Shown in pieces: positions 7,448 through 16,128 of a stretch of 35,211 nt of DNA. Positions within the stretch are counted from its first letter, which is position 1. Every line of letters starts with the position of its first letter. This DNA comes from Streptomyces misionensis (GTDB lineage: Bacteria > Actinomycetota > Actinomycetes > Streptomycetales > Streptomycetaceae), in NCBI RefSeq assembly GCF_007896895.1, contig NZ_VOGW01000081.1, positions 1 to 35,211 on the forward strand, read 5' to 3'. Below the pieces are notes generated by a model that was not told the origin of the DNA, did not search any database, and saw only the letters and a program-made list of their open reading frames with translations. Made by a program: the position numbers and the translations under genes.

Positions 7448-9787
7448 TCACTCGGTGCGCAGTCCCTCCGGCCGCATCAGCCGCAGCAGCGGCGGCAGGC
7501 TCAGCAGGGTGACCACGAGGACCACCCCCGCGCCCGCGCCGGTCATCGTCAGCACGCTCGGCCAGTCCACGCCCAGCGGCGCGCCCACCATCTTCAGCAG
7601 CACCGTGCCCAGCGTCAGCCCGACGGCCGCCGCGAGCAGCAGGCCGAGCGCGACCGGGAGCGCGGTCTGCCACAGCACCGACAGGCCCAGGGTGCGCCGC
7701 CGGGTGCCGAAGGCCATCAGCGACGACAGCAGCTTCCTGCGCTCGCGCAGCTGCTCCAGCTGGGTGACCAGCAGGCTCGCGCCGATCAGCGCCAGCACGC
7801 AGATCGCGCCCGCGTACAGGCCGGTGCGGATGGAGGTGAACTTCTTGGACTGCTCGGTCGCCGACCATTCGATCGCCTCGGCGAACGGGTCGACCTGCGC
7901 CGCCGTGTTGCGGATGTACTCGGTCACCTCGGGCACCCGCGGGTCGAGCATGACGTACACCGCCCCGTCCAGCACCCGGTTCACCCGGTCGGGCACCGCG
8001 GGCCGGGTCACCAGGACGGCGCTGTTCCTCATGCCGTTGGGGCTGGTGATCGCGCGGGCCGGCTTGAGGCCCGCCGGTACGGTCCAGCGCACGTCGGGGC
8101 CGCGGCCGGTGCCGTCGGCCGTGTCGATGTGCAGCACCCGGCCCGGCCGGGTGAGCTTCGCGATGGCGGCGTCGTCGTCCTGGTCCCCGCCCGTCGACAG
8201 GAAGGCGTCCCCCTCGCGGCAGGAGGGCAGCCGGGCCACCTCGCGCAGGGAGGCGCAGGTGCCGGCGACCATCAGCACCGTGCTGTCCGCATCGGGCCAG
8301 TCCTTGTTCCCGAGCGACGTGCTGCCCAGCGAGACGGCCTTGCGCACGCCCTTGGTGGTGGTGAACCGGTCGGCGGCCGTGCGGAAGGGGGTGCCGTGGG
8401 ACAGGTTGATCTGCATCTGGGCCCGGCTGAGGTCCTTCCCGGTGTCCTTGGTGTAGTCGCCCTCGACCCCCGCGAACAGCATCTGGAGCGCGATCGCCCC
8501 CGCCACCGCGACGGCGATGCCGTTCACCATGCGGGCCGCCGAGCCGCTGCTCAACTGGAGCCGCCGTACCGCGAGTTGCCAGGCCACCGCGCCGAGGTGC
8601 AGCCGGGCCACCACCGCCTCCACGGCCCATGGCAGCAGGGTGGTGACGCCGACGAGCAGCAGCAGTACGCCGCCGGTCACCAGGTACTGGTTGAACTCCC
8701 CGTCCGAGCGGCCCTTGTTGATCATCGGGGCGAGCAGGGCGAGGCCGCCCAGCGGCAGCAGCAGCCGCCACCACAGCCGGCGGCGCGCGGGCCTGGCGGT
8801 CCGCATCACGCCCAGCGGCTCGATGACCACCCCGCGCAGCGCGAACAGGGTGACCAGCACCGCCGCCGCCGGGACGGCGAGGGCGACCAGCGCGGCCAGC
8901 GCGGGCGAGGGATCGAGGTAGTCCGGGAACACGCTCATGCCCACGACCTCCACCGAACCCGCGAACCGGCGGCCCAGCAGGAAGAAGAGGGTGCCGAAGA
9001 GCAGCCCGACCAGTGATCCGGCCAGCGCCTCGCCCGCCGCGATCCGGCGGGTCATCCGGCTGTCGGAGCCCACCAGGCGCAGCGCGGCCAGTCTGCGGTC
9101 GCGCCGCTCGCCGCCGAAGCGCACGGCGGTCGCGATGAAGACGCCGACCGGCATCAGCAGCACCACGAAGACGAGCAGCACCAGCAGGATCAGCACCGGG
9201 TCCGTCCGGTTCGCCGGGGGCTTGTTCGGCGAGCCGAAGGTGCTGATCCGGGCGGTCTGGTAGCCGTTGATCTTCGGGGCCAGGTTCTTCGCCCCGGCGT
9301 AGTAGGCGAGTTCCTGCGAGCCCACGAGCCCGCTCTCGCCGATGGTGCCGGTGATCCGGTACGGCAGCCGCTCCCGCAGCAGCTTGCCCTCGCCCGAGCC
9401 GAGCAGCTCCTTCAGCGCGGGGGAGACCACCATCTCGCCCGGCGCCGGGTACGCCGACAGGCCCGGCGCGACGGGCGCCTTCGGCCCCTCGGGCTCCACC
9501 AGCCGGCCGCGCACGGTGCGGCCGCGGAACGCGGTGTCGGTATCGGCGATCACCAGGGTGTTCTCGGCCTTCGGCCGGTGCGGGCCGTACGTGTAGTCCG
9601 CGCGGGCCGCCTCCCGGTCGTGCCGTACCGCCAGCGCGTTCGGGATCGCGGTCGTCAGCAGCAGCAGAGCCACGCCCAGGCCGACCCCGACCGCCGTCAG
9701 CAGCACCCGGGTCCAGCCCTCGCGGCCCCCGGTGAAGGCGAATCGGAAGCCCAGGCCGAGGTCCCTGCCCCACTGGCGTGCGCTCAT
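7448..9787 (-). CDS. ABC transporter permease, FtsX/MacB family
   Basis: A 779-residue FtsX-like permease, the membrane part of an ABC export or lipid/peptide-handling system. Hydrophobic segments occur after the N-terminus (residues about 24-47), around 225-250, 265-285, in the 310-460 block and in the last 200 residues, with two long extracytoplasmic stretches, the usual duplicated layout for large actinobacterial members. The ATG overlaps the stop of the ATPase gene by four bases (9784-9787), so the pair is translationally coupled. The substrate is unknown. A padR regulator leads the operon, and PadR-ABC sets often respond to cell-envelope stress or drugs, which is family knowledge and not shown here. 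Confidence 0.9.
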   Translation of the reverse strand: MSARQWGRDLGLGFRFAFTGGREGWTRVLLTAVGVGLGVALLLLTTAIPNALAVRHDREAARADYTYGPHRPKAENTLVIADTDTAFRGRTVRGRLVEPEGPKAPVAPGLSAYPAPGEMVVSPALKELLGSGEGKLLRERLPYRITGTIGESGLVGSQELAYYAGAKNLAPKINGYQTARISTFGSPNKPPANRTDPVLILLVLLVFVVLLMPVGVFIATAVRFGGERRDRRLAALRLVGSDSRMTRRIAAGEALAGSLVGLLFGTLFFLLGRRFAGSVEVVGMSVFPDYLDPSPALAALVALAVPAAAVLVTLFALRGVVIEPLGVMRTARPARRRLWWRLLLPLGGLALLAPMINKGRSDGEFNQYLVTGGVLLLLVGVTTLLPWAVEAVVARLHLGAVAWQLAVRRLQLSSGSAARMVNGIAVAVAGAIALQMLFAGVEGDYTKDTGKDLSRAQMQINLSHGTPFRTAADRFTTTKGVRKAVSLGSTSLGNKDWPDADSTVLMVAGTCASLREVARLPSCREGDAFLSTGGDQDDDAAIAKLTRPGRVLHIDTADGTGRGPDVRWTVPAGLKPARAITSPNGMRNSAVLVTRPAVPDRVNRVLDGAVYVMLDPRVPEVTEYIRNTAAQVDPFAEAIEWSATEQSKKFTSIRTGLYAGAICVLALIGASLLVTQLEQLRERRKLLSSLMAFGTRRRTLGLSVLWQTALPVALGLLLAAAVGLTLGTVLLKMVGAPLGVDWPSVLTMTGAGAGVVLVVTLLSLPPLLRLMRPEGLRTE

Positions 9788-10473
9788 ATGGCGCGCTCCA
9801 TGTCCCGGGACCTGCCGTCGCGTACGACGATCTCCCGGTCGGAGTAGGCGGCGACGCGCGCCTCGTGGGTGACCAGGACGACGGCCGCGTTGGTGGAGCG
9901 GGCCGCGTCGGTCAGCAGCTCCATCACGCGTTCGCCGTTGAGGGAGTCGAGCGCACCGGTCGGCTCGTCCGCGAACACCACCCGGGGCCCGGTGACCAGG
10001 GCCCGCGCCACCGCGACGCGCTGCCCCTGGCCGCCGGAGACCTCGCCGGGCCGCTTGTCCTTGAGGCCGTCCACCTCCAGCCGCTCCATCCAGGCGAGGG
10101 CGGCCCGCTCGGCCTCCTTGCGGGAGGTGCCGTTCAGCCGCAGCGGCAGGGCCACGTTCTCCACACAGGTCAGTTCGGGCACCAGCTGGCCGAACTGGAA
10201 GACGAAGCCGAACTCGCTGCGGCGCAGCGCGCTGCGCTCGGCGTCGCTCATGCCGGCCAGCTCGCGCCCGGCGTAGGTGATGGAGCCCGAGTCGGGCGGC
10301 ACGATGCCGGCGAGGCAGTGCAGCAGCGTCGACTTGCCGGAGCCGGAGGGGCCCATGACGGCGACGACCTCGCCGGGGTGGATGGAGAACTCGGCGCCGT
10401 CGAGGGCGACCGTGGGGCCGTACGCCTTGCGCAGGTCGTGCGCGGCCAGCAGGGAACCGGGGGGAGGGGTCAC
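9784..10473 (-). CDS. ABC transporter ATPase (MacB/LolD type)
   Basis: A 229-residue nucleotide-binding subunit. Walker A is GPSGSGKST at residues 41-49, the Q-loop is in FVFQFGQLVPELT, the signature VSGGQGQ is at 145-151 and Walker B VVFADEPTGALDS at about 165-177, with the H-loop His in VLVTHEARVA. Length and motifs are typical of the ATPases that pair with FtsX-like permeases. GTG 10473 overlaps the padR stop by four bases (GTGA), and its own stop overlaps the permease ATG. The three genes therefore form one coupled leftward operon. Confidence 0.95.
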   Translation of the reverse strand: MTPPPGSLLAAHDLRKAYGPTVALDGAEFSIHPGEVVAVMGPSGSGKSTLLHCLAGIVPPDSGSITYAGRELAGMSDAERSALRRSEFGFVFQFGQLVPELTCVENVALPLRLNGTSRKEAERAALAWMERLEVDGLKDKRPGEVSGGQGQRVAVARALVTGPRVVFADEPTGALDSLNGERVMELLTDAARSTNAAVVLVTHEARVAAYSDREIVVRDGRSRDMERAI

Positions 10474-10994
10474 GAGGCGACCTCCGCCCGCAGCTTGTCC
10501 AGGCGCGCGGCGGTCAGTTCCAGCCAGCGCAGGTCGGCCTCCAGGTGGAACAGGGCGTGGTCGCAGATCAGCTGGTCGGCGAGGTCGCCCTTGCGCTTGC
10601 GGTCGGTCAGGATCCGCATGCTGCGCAGGTGTTCGGCGCGCTGGACGTCGAGGATGACGGAGGCGTCGCGATGGGTGAGCAGCGCGAGGACGACCTTGGT
10701 GTACAGGGTCGACTGGAGGTACTCCTCCGGCTTCTCCGGGGTGGCGAGCCAGCGCTGGACGTCGGTGACGCCGGCCTCGGTGATCGCGTACCGCTTGCGC
10801 TCGGGACCGCCGCCCGCCTCGATGCCGTCGACTTCCACGAGGCCGTGCTTCAGCAGCCGGGACATCGTGGAGTAGACCTGGCCGTAGTGCAGGGGGCGAT
10901 CCTGACCGAACTTCTCGTCGAAGGCCCGCTTGAGGTCGTAACCGTGGCGCGGGCCGGACTCCAGGAGCCCTAGGAGGGTGTGACCGATGGACAT
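10470..10994 (-). CDS. PadR family transcriptional regulator
   Basis: A 174-residue regulator with the PadR winged helix at the N-terminus (IGHTLLGLLESGPRHGYDL, then YGQVYSTMSRLLKHGLVE) and a C-terminal helical dimerisation region with alternating charge. I take ATG 10994 as the start because the PadR domain begins immediately after it. The frame is open to 11036, but the extra 14 residues would be encoded by the palindromic operator itself. There is no strong ribosome site before the ATG, so the transcript may have a very short leader. It leads the ABC operon and probably represses it, with the inverted repeat at 11014-11036 as its site. Confidence 0.9.
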   Translation of the reverse strand: MSIGHTLLGLLESGPRHGYDLKRAFDEKFGQDRPLHYGQVYSTMSRLLKHGLVEVDGIEAGGGPERKRYAITEAGVTDVQRWLATPEKPEEYLQSTLYTKVVLALLTHRDASVILDVQRAEHLRSMRILTDRKRKGDLADQLICDHALFHLEADLRWLELTAARLDKLRAEVAS

Positions 10995-11013
10995 GAGGAG
11001 CACTCTACATACC

Positions 11014-11036
11014 GTGTATACGCGGTAGGTATACAC
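11014..11036. promoter_or_regulatory. Probable PadR operator
   Basis: GTGTATAC at 11014-11021 is repeated inverted as GTATACAC at 11029-11036 with a 7-base spacer, a perfect 8-bp dyad in an otherwise GC-rich region. It lies 20 bases before the padR start, where the -10 region of its promoter should be, so it fits autorepression. The binding protein is inferred, not shown. Confidence 0.65.
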
Positions 11037-11297
11037 CGCAGGTGCAGCCCAACGCGGAGGGTGCTACCTCGCAGGTGAGGGCCCTTTGTCACGGTTCCGA
11101 GACAGGCCGCCGCACCGGGACTCCGGCCCGAAGACTTCCGGCCGACGGGCAACCTTGGCCCCCCGGTAACCGTCGGTTCCTTTGGGGTGGGTGCTGATTC
11201 TCACGTCCGTAAAAGAGCGGATCGGTTGCCCTTTGTCATATAGGCGGGTGTTAGCTTTCGGAGCTGACCAACGAGACGGAAGCGGAGCGGTAGACCC

Positions 11298-13682
11298 ATG
11301 GGACGAGCGGAAGAGAGACGAGCGCGACAGCGCGGCGGCCACCGCGCGGCGCCCCAGCGTCGCCGCTCGGCACCCGAGACCGGCAACCGGTCGGCGGGCC
11401 CGGCCGGCGGGGGAGCGCCCCGCAAGAGCCTCCTGCGCCGGATCTTCTCCTGGAAGAAGATCCTCGGGACGTTCTTCGGACTGTGCCTGCTGGGCATAGC
11501 CGGCTTCGCCGTGCTGTACATGGTCGTGGACGTGCCGGAGGGCAATGCGCTCGCCACCCAGGAGAGCAACGTCTACAAGTACAGCGACGGCACCCTGCTC
11601 GCCCGTGTCGGCGAGACCAACCGCGAGAGCGTGGACCTGGACAAGGTCCCGAAGGACGTGCAGCACACCTTCGTCGCCGCCGAGAACAAGACCTTCTACA
11701 CGGACTCCGGCATCGACCTCAGGGGTCTCGCCCGCGGCCTGTACAACACGGCGAGGGGACGCGGCACCCAGGGCGGCTCCACCATCACCCAGCAGTACGT
11801 CAAGAACTACTACCTGAGCCAGGACCAGACGGTCACCCGCAAGCTCAAGGAGATGGTCATCTCCTTGAAGGTCGACCAGAAGAAATCCAAGGACGACATC
11901 CTCGCGGGCTACATCAACACCAGCTACTACGGCCGCGGCGCCTACGGCATCCAGGCCGCCGCCCAGGCCTACTACCGCACCGACGCCCAGAACCTCACGG
12001 TCGAACAGGGCGCGTACCTCGCCGCGCTGCTCCAGGCGCCCAGCCAGTACGACTGGGCGGTGGCGACCCCCACCGGCAAGAAGCTGGTGCAGGCGCGCTG
12101 GAACTACGTCCTGGACAACATGGTCAAGCAGCACTGGCTGGACCCGGCCAAGCGGCAGGCCATGAAGTTCCCCAAGCCGAAGGAGCCCAAGGGCACCCCC
12201 GGCGAGGAGGGCGAGAAGGGCTACCTGGTCGAGCTGGCCAACCAGCAGCTGGAGGACCAGCTGATGTCCGAGGAGGGCATCAGCCACCAGGACGCCGTGC
12301 AGCAGGTGGTCAACCGCGGCTGGACCATCACCCTCAACGTCGACAAGAAGAAGCAGGCCGCGCTGGAACGGGCCGTCAAGGAGCAGCTGACCAGCAAGCT
12401 CGACCCCAAGCAGCGCAAGGTCGACGGCGATGTGCAGGCCGGCGCGGTCTCGGTGGACCCCAAGACGGGGAAGATCGTCGCCATGTACGGCGGCACGGAC
12501 CACTTCAAGCACTGGACCAACAACGCCACCCGCAAGGACTACCAGCCCGCCTCCACCTTCAAGCCGGTCATCCTCGCCGCGGCGCTCCAGCAGGGCTCCG
12601 TCACCCAGGACGGCAAGCCGATCAACGCCGACACGGTGTACGACGGCACCAGCGGCCGCCAGGTCGTGGACCACGGCGCCAGGGTCGGCTTCGGCCCGCC
12701 GAACGAGGACGACGTGAACTACGGGCCCGTCACCGTCCAGAAGGCCATGAACGACTCCGTCAACTCCGTCTTCGCACAGATGGGTGTCGACGTGGGCATG
12801 AGCAAGGTGATGAGCACGGCCAAGCAGCTCGGCATGGACACCGAGGGCATGCAGGCCGTCCCCGCCCAGACGCTCGGCTCGATGGGCGCGAGCCCGCTGG
12901 AGATGGCCGGGATCTACGCCACCCTCGACAACCACGGCAACAAGGTCACGCCGACCATCGTCAAGGACGCCGAGCAGAAGGACCGCAAGGTCACCATGCC
13001 GAACCCGATCGGCGGCCCGGCGATCAGCCGTACCGCCGCCGACAGCGTGACCTCGGTGCTGACCGGTGTGGTCGACGACGGCACCGCCAACCGCAGTGTG
13101 GCGAACAACCCGCTGCGGGCCGGCCAGCAGGTCGCGGGCAAGACCGGTACCTCCGACTGCGACCTCTCGGCCTGGTTCACCGGCTACACCCCGGACCTGG
13201 TCACCTCCGTCGGCCTGTTCGGCGAGGCCGGCAAGGCGGGCGGCACCGGCTGCAACGGCGCGACGGTCAAGAAGCAGGACCACGTGCCCCTGACCGGCGC
13301 CCTGGGCGGCGGCCGCGTCAACGGCGGTGGCCCCCCGGCCGAGATCTGGGCGGCCTACACCTTCGGCGTGACGCACGCGGCCAAGTTCGACCTGGACACC
13401 TCGCAGGGCGCGGCCGTCGAGACGCCGACCCCCTCGATGAGCAGCCAGAGCCCGTCGCAGTCGCCGTCGCAGTCGCCGTCCGGCACCCCGACGTCGTCCG
13501 GCTCGCCGTCGCAGTCGCCGTCCCAGTCGCCGAGCCAGTCGCCGTCGCAGTCGCCCTCGCAGTCCCCGAGCCAGTCGCCGTCGCAGTCGCCGACGACCGA
13601 TCCCACGGACGAGAACCCGCTGGGACAGCTCGGCGACCAGCGGGAGCAACTGCACCAGCAACGGCAGCAGCAACAGCCGTAG
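11298..13682 (+). CDS. Class A penicillin-binding protein (transglycosylase/transpeptidase)
   Basis: A 794-residue bifunctional peptidoglycan synthase. A basic cytoplasmic N-terminus of about 55 residues precedes one membrane anchor (residues 56-78). The GT51 glycosyltransferase domain follows, with the catalytic Glu129 in AAENKTFYTDSGID and the GGSTITQQYVKN block near residue 160. The transpeptidase domain has Ser419 in the SxxK motif STFK, the SVN motif at 487-489 and KTGTS at 615-619. The C-terminus is a low-complexity S-P-S-Q tail. ATG 11298 follows GGAAGCGGAG. The upstream gap (11037-11297) separates it from the divergent padR operon, and I could not fix the promoter there. The enzyme polymerises glycan and cross-links stem peptides outside the membrane. 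Confidence 0.95.
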   Translation: MGRAEERRARQRGGHRAAPQRRRSAPETGNRSAGPAGGGAPRKSLLRRIFSWKKILGTFFGLCLLGIAGFAVLYMVVDVPEGNALATQESNVYKYSDGTLLARVGETNRESVDLDKVPKDVQHTFVAAENKTFYTDSGIDLRGLARGLYNTARGRGTQGGSTITQQYVKNYYLSQDQTVTRKLKEMVISLKVDQKKSKDDILAGYINTSYYGRGAYGIQAAAQAYYRTDAQNLTVEQGAYLAALLQAPSQYDWAVATPTGKKLVQARWNYVLDNMVKQHWLDPAKRQAMKFPKPKEPKGTPGEEGEKGYLVELANQQLEDQLMSEEGISHQDAVQQVVNRGWTITLNVDKKKQAALERAVKEQLTSKLDPKQRKVDGDVQAGAVSVDPKTGKIVAMYGGTDHFKHWTNNATRKDYQPASTFKPVILAAALQQGSVTQDGKPINADTVYDGTSGRQVVDHGARVGFGPPNEDDVNYGPVTVQKAMNDSVNSVFAQMGVDVGMSKVMSTAKQLGMDTEGMQAVPAQTLGSMGASPLEMAGIYATLDNHGNKVTPTIVKDAEQKDRKVTMPNPIGGPAISRTAADSVTSVLTGVVDDGTANRSVANNPLRAGQQVAGKTGTSDCDLSAWFTGYTPDLVTSVGLFGEAGKAGGTGCNGATVKKQDHVPLTGALGGGRVNGGGPPAEIWAAYTFGVTHAAKFDLDTSQGAAVETPTPSMSSQSPSQSPSQSPSGTPTSSGSPSQSPSQSPSQSPSQSPSQSPSQSPSQSPTTDPTDENPLGQLGDQREQLHQQRQQQQP
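13444..13590 (+). repeat. 12-base tandem repeat encoding S-P-S-Q
   Basis: Near-perfect tandem copies of TCGCCGTCGCAG, with AGC/TCC/CCC synonymous variants, encode about ten SPSQ units near the end of the PBP. One interruption (GTPTSSGSP) splits two blocks. Confidence 0.9.
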
Positions 13683-13690
13683 CCGGAGAA

Positions 13691-13730
13691 GAGGGAGGGG
13701 CGCCCGGTGCACACCGGGCGCCCCTCCCTC
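13691..13730. terminator. Bidirectional terminator, 19-bp perfect stem
   Basis: The 19-base arms 13691-13709 and 13712-13730 pair perfectly with a two-base centre, so the real loop must open further. It lies between the convergent stops of the PBP (13682) and the phosphatase gene (13739). Confidence 0.9.
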
Positions 13731-13738
13731 ATCACCGC

Positions 13739-15850
13739 TCAGCCGCGGTGCAGCTCGAACCAGACCACCTTGCCGGTGCTCAGCCGGGTCGCGCCCCAGC
13801 GCCGGGCCATCTTGTTGACCAGGTACAGACCCCGGCCGCCCTCGTCGGTCGCGCGGGCCTGCCGCAGCCGGGGCAGCTGCGGCACGTCGTCACCGACCTC
13901 GCAGCGCAGCACATGGGTGCGCAGCAACCGCAGGGTCACCGGCCGGGACGCGTACCGCACGGCGTTCGTCACGACCTCGCTGACCAGCAGCTCCACCGAG
14001 TCGGTGAGGTCCTCCATGTCCCAGCGGGCGAGCGCGCGCCGGGCCAGCCGGCGGGCCTGCCCGGGGGCCGTCTCCTCCGGCTCCAGCGTCCAGTACGCCA
14101 CATCGCTCGGCGCGATCCCGTCGAAGCGGGCGGCGAGCAGCGCGATGTCGTCGTCCCGGTCGCCCGGGCCGAGCATGTCGAGGACCTCGTCGCACAGGGC
14201 CTCCAGCGGCGGCGGATGGTCCGGACCGGTCAGCTGCGCGGTGGCGGCGAGCCGTTCGCGCAGCTGCTCTATGCCCGTCCACACGTCCCGCAGCCGGGAC
14301 TCCACCAGGCCGTCGGTGTACAGCAGCAGCGTGGCCCCGGCGGGCGCGTCCAGCTCGACGGCCTCGAAGTCCACCCCGCCGACGCCGATCGGCGCGCCCG
14401 GCGGCACTCGCAGCACCTCGGCCCGCCCGCCCAGGTGCAGCAGCACGGGCGGCGGATGGCCGGCGTTGGCGATGGTGATGCGGTGCGTGACCGGGTCGTA
14501 GACCGCGTACAGGCAGGTCGCCATGCGGTCGGTGCCGAGCCGCTGCGCCTGCTCGTCCAGGTGGTGCAGCACCTCCTGCGGCGGCAGATCGAGACCGGCC
14601 AGGGTCTGCGCGGTGGTGCGCAGCTGGCCCATGATCGCGGCGGAGGTCATGGAGTGGCCCATGACATCGCCGACCACCAGCGCGACCCGGCTGCCGGGCA
14701 GCGGGATCGCGTCGTACCAGTCGCCGCCCACCCGCGCGGTCTCCGCCGCCGGCAGGTACCGCGAGGCGAGCCGCACGCCCGTCGGGCGGGGCAGGGTCTC
14801 GGGCAGCATGGTGCGCTGCAACTCGTCGGCGATGTAGGCCTCACGGCCGTACAGCACCGCCTTGTCGATGCCGAGCGCGCTGTGCGTGGCGAGCTGGGCC
14901 GCCACCAGCAGGTCGTCCGTCTCGAACGCCGGCCGCTCGGGGCGGCGCAGGAACAGGGCCGCGCCGATCACCCGGCGCCGGCCGCGCAGCGGCGCGAGGA
15001 TCGCGTGCTGCCCGGACGGTACGAGGGCCTCCGCGCCCTCGCCCAGCAGCTCGGGCAGCGCGGCCCGGGCGGCCGGCGCGTCCGCGAACACCGGGCGCAC
15101 CCCGCGCAGCACCTCGTTGAGCGCGCCGCCGGGCCGCACCTCGCACAGCTCGGTCGTCAGCGACGACAGTTCCGCCAGCGCGATCGGCTCCGGCTCCGGC
15201 TCGAACGCCTGGGGCAGCAGGACGCCGTCGGTGTCCCGCTCCTCCGGTATGCGGTCGGTACGGCGCAGCCGCAGCACCACCGGCCCGGTGGGCCGTTCGT
15301 CGCCGACCGGCAGCGGGTCGCGCAGATAGACCAGGATCGCGTCCGAGAAGGTCGGCACCGTGGCCCGGCACAGCCCCATCACGATCTCGTCCAGGTCCAG
15401 ACCGCGGGCGATCCGCCGGGTGGCCGCGCCCACGAACCTGAGCCGGTCCCCGTCACGCCGCATCGGCATCGGCCGCCCCGGCGGCAGACCCCGCCCGGTA
15501 CGGCGCTCCGGGCCGCCCGGTGCCCGTTCCTGGTCGGCGCCGGGCTGCGGCGGAATGACCTCGGGTGCGGGGCGCGGCCGATGGGCCGCGCCGGCGTCCG
15601 CGGTGGCGGGCTGGGAGTGCTCCGGACCGTTGACTGGGGGCTCCTTCCCCTTGCCGTCCATTGCCTGGCCACAGGGGGTGGCCGTGCCCGGTCCCGAGGG
15701 CGTCCCGTCCGCCCGTGCCTGCACGGGTAAGACGGGGGTGCCGACCGGTTCCGGGGCACGCACAAGCGCCCCGCGGCCCTCCGCGGGGTCGGCGCCCGGC
15801 TGAGGGCGCTCGAAGGAGGTGGGCTGCTCCGTCACGCGTGTCGCATCCAT
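13739..15850 (-). CDS. GAF-SpoIIE phosphatase-HATPase signalling protein
   Basis: A 703-residue cytosolic regulator of the kind that controls anti-sigma/anti-anti-sigma partner switching in Streptomyces. Residues 1-130 are Pro/Gly-rich and probably disordered. A GAF-like sensor covers about 140-320. A PP2C-type SpoIIE phosphatase domain follows, with GGDWYDAIPL near residue 380, GDVMGHSM near 400 and the DGLVESR and DDDIALLAAR metal-binding regions. A C-terminal RsbW-like HATPase has the N-box ELLVSEVVTNAVRYA and G-box DEGGRGLYLVNKMARRWG. It thus carries both phosphatase and kinase-like modules. Start: ATG 15850 is the longest option. GTG 15835 (VTEQPTSFE) is as likely because neither has a clear ribosome site. 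Confidence 0.9.
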   Translation of the reverse strand: MDATRVTEQPTSFERPQPGADPAEGRGALVRAPEPVGTPVLPVQARADGTPSGPGTATPCGQAMDGKGKEPPVNGPEHSQPATADAGAAHRPRPAPEVIPPQPGADQERAPGGPERRTGRGLPPGRPMPMRRDGDRLRFVGAATRRIARGLDLDEIVMGLCRATVPTFSDAILVYLRDPLPVGDERPTGPVVLRLRRTDRIPEERDTDGVLLPQAFEPEPEPIALAELSSLTTELCEVRPGGALNEVLRGVRPVFADAPAARAALPELLGEGAEALVPSGQHAILAPLRGRRRVIGAALFLRRPERPAFETDDLLVAAQLATHSALGIDKAVLYGREAYIADELQRTMLPETLPRPTGVRLASRYLPAAETARVGGDWYDAIPLPGSRVALVVGDVMGHSMTSAAIMGQLRTTAQTLAGLDLPPQEVLHHLDEQAQRLGTDRMATCLYAVYDPVTHRITIANAGHPPPVLLHLGGRAEVLRVPPGAPIGVGGVDFEAVELDAPAGATLLLYTDGLVESRLRDVWTGIEQLRERLAATAQLTGPDHPPPLEALCDEVLDMLGPGDRDDDIALLAARFDGIAPSDVAYWTLEPEETAPGQARRLARRALARWDMEDLTDSVELLVSEVVTNAVRYASRPVTLRLLRTHVLRCEVGDDVPQLPRLRQARATDEGGRGLYLVNKMARRWGATRLSTGKVVWFELHRG

Positions 15851-16128
15851 CCGTCCGGGGCTGCGCGCCGGGCGCGCAGTTGGTCCCGCAGAAGTCCCGA
15901 TACCCGCAATATGTGTCCCGGGAACGGATTTTCCGCGTGCCCGGAGGATGTTCCCGTGCCACCGGCGAGGCCTGCGCGGCCGGTGCTGCCCTGATACCCC
16001 TCGTTCACGTCCTTGCCGCCCCTCGGTGACGATCGGTCAAGCCCGGCGCACACCCCGGAAGTTGTCGCTCCGAAGCGCCCTTGCGGAGGACGATCCTACG
16101 TTTCTCGCCCGGGGGCGCATCAAGAGTC
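15851..16128 (-). promoter_or_regulatory. Upstream region of the phosphatase gene
   Basis: 278 bases without a credible gene. Reading leftward it holds two GGGTAT hexamers (complement at 15900-15905 and 15994-15999), the -10 form used by SigB-type stress sigma factors, but I see no good matching -35 for either. A leftward TTGACC also lies near 16034-16039. No promoter is assigned with confidence. Confidence 0.2.

Noticed and set aside
7112..9016. Rightward open frame over the ABC permease
   Set aside because: Gln/Arg/His-rich shadow frame of the permease gene with no domain.
11064..15730. Very long open frames overlapping the PBP and phosphatase genes
   Set aside because: Typical high-GC shadow frames; the alternative frames contain the clear PBP and PP2C motifs.
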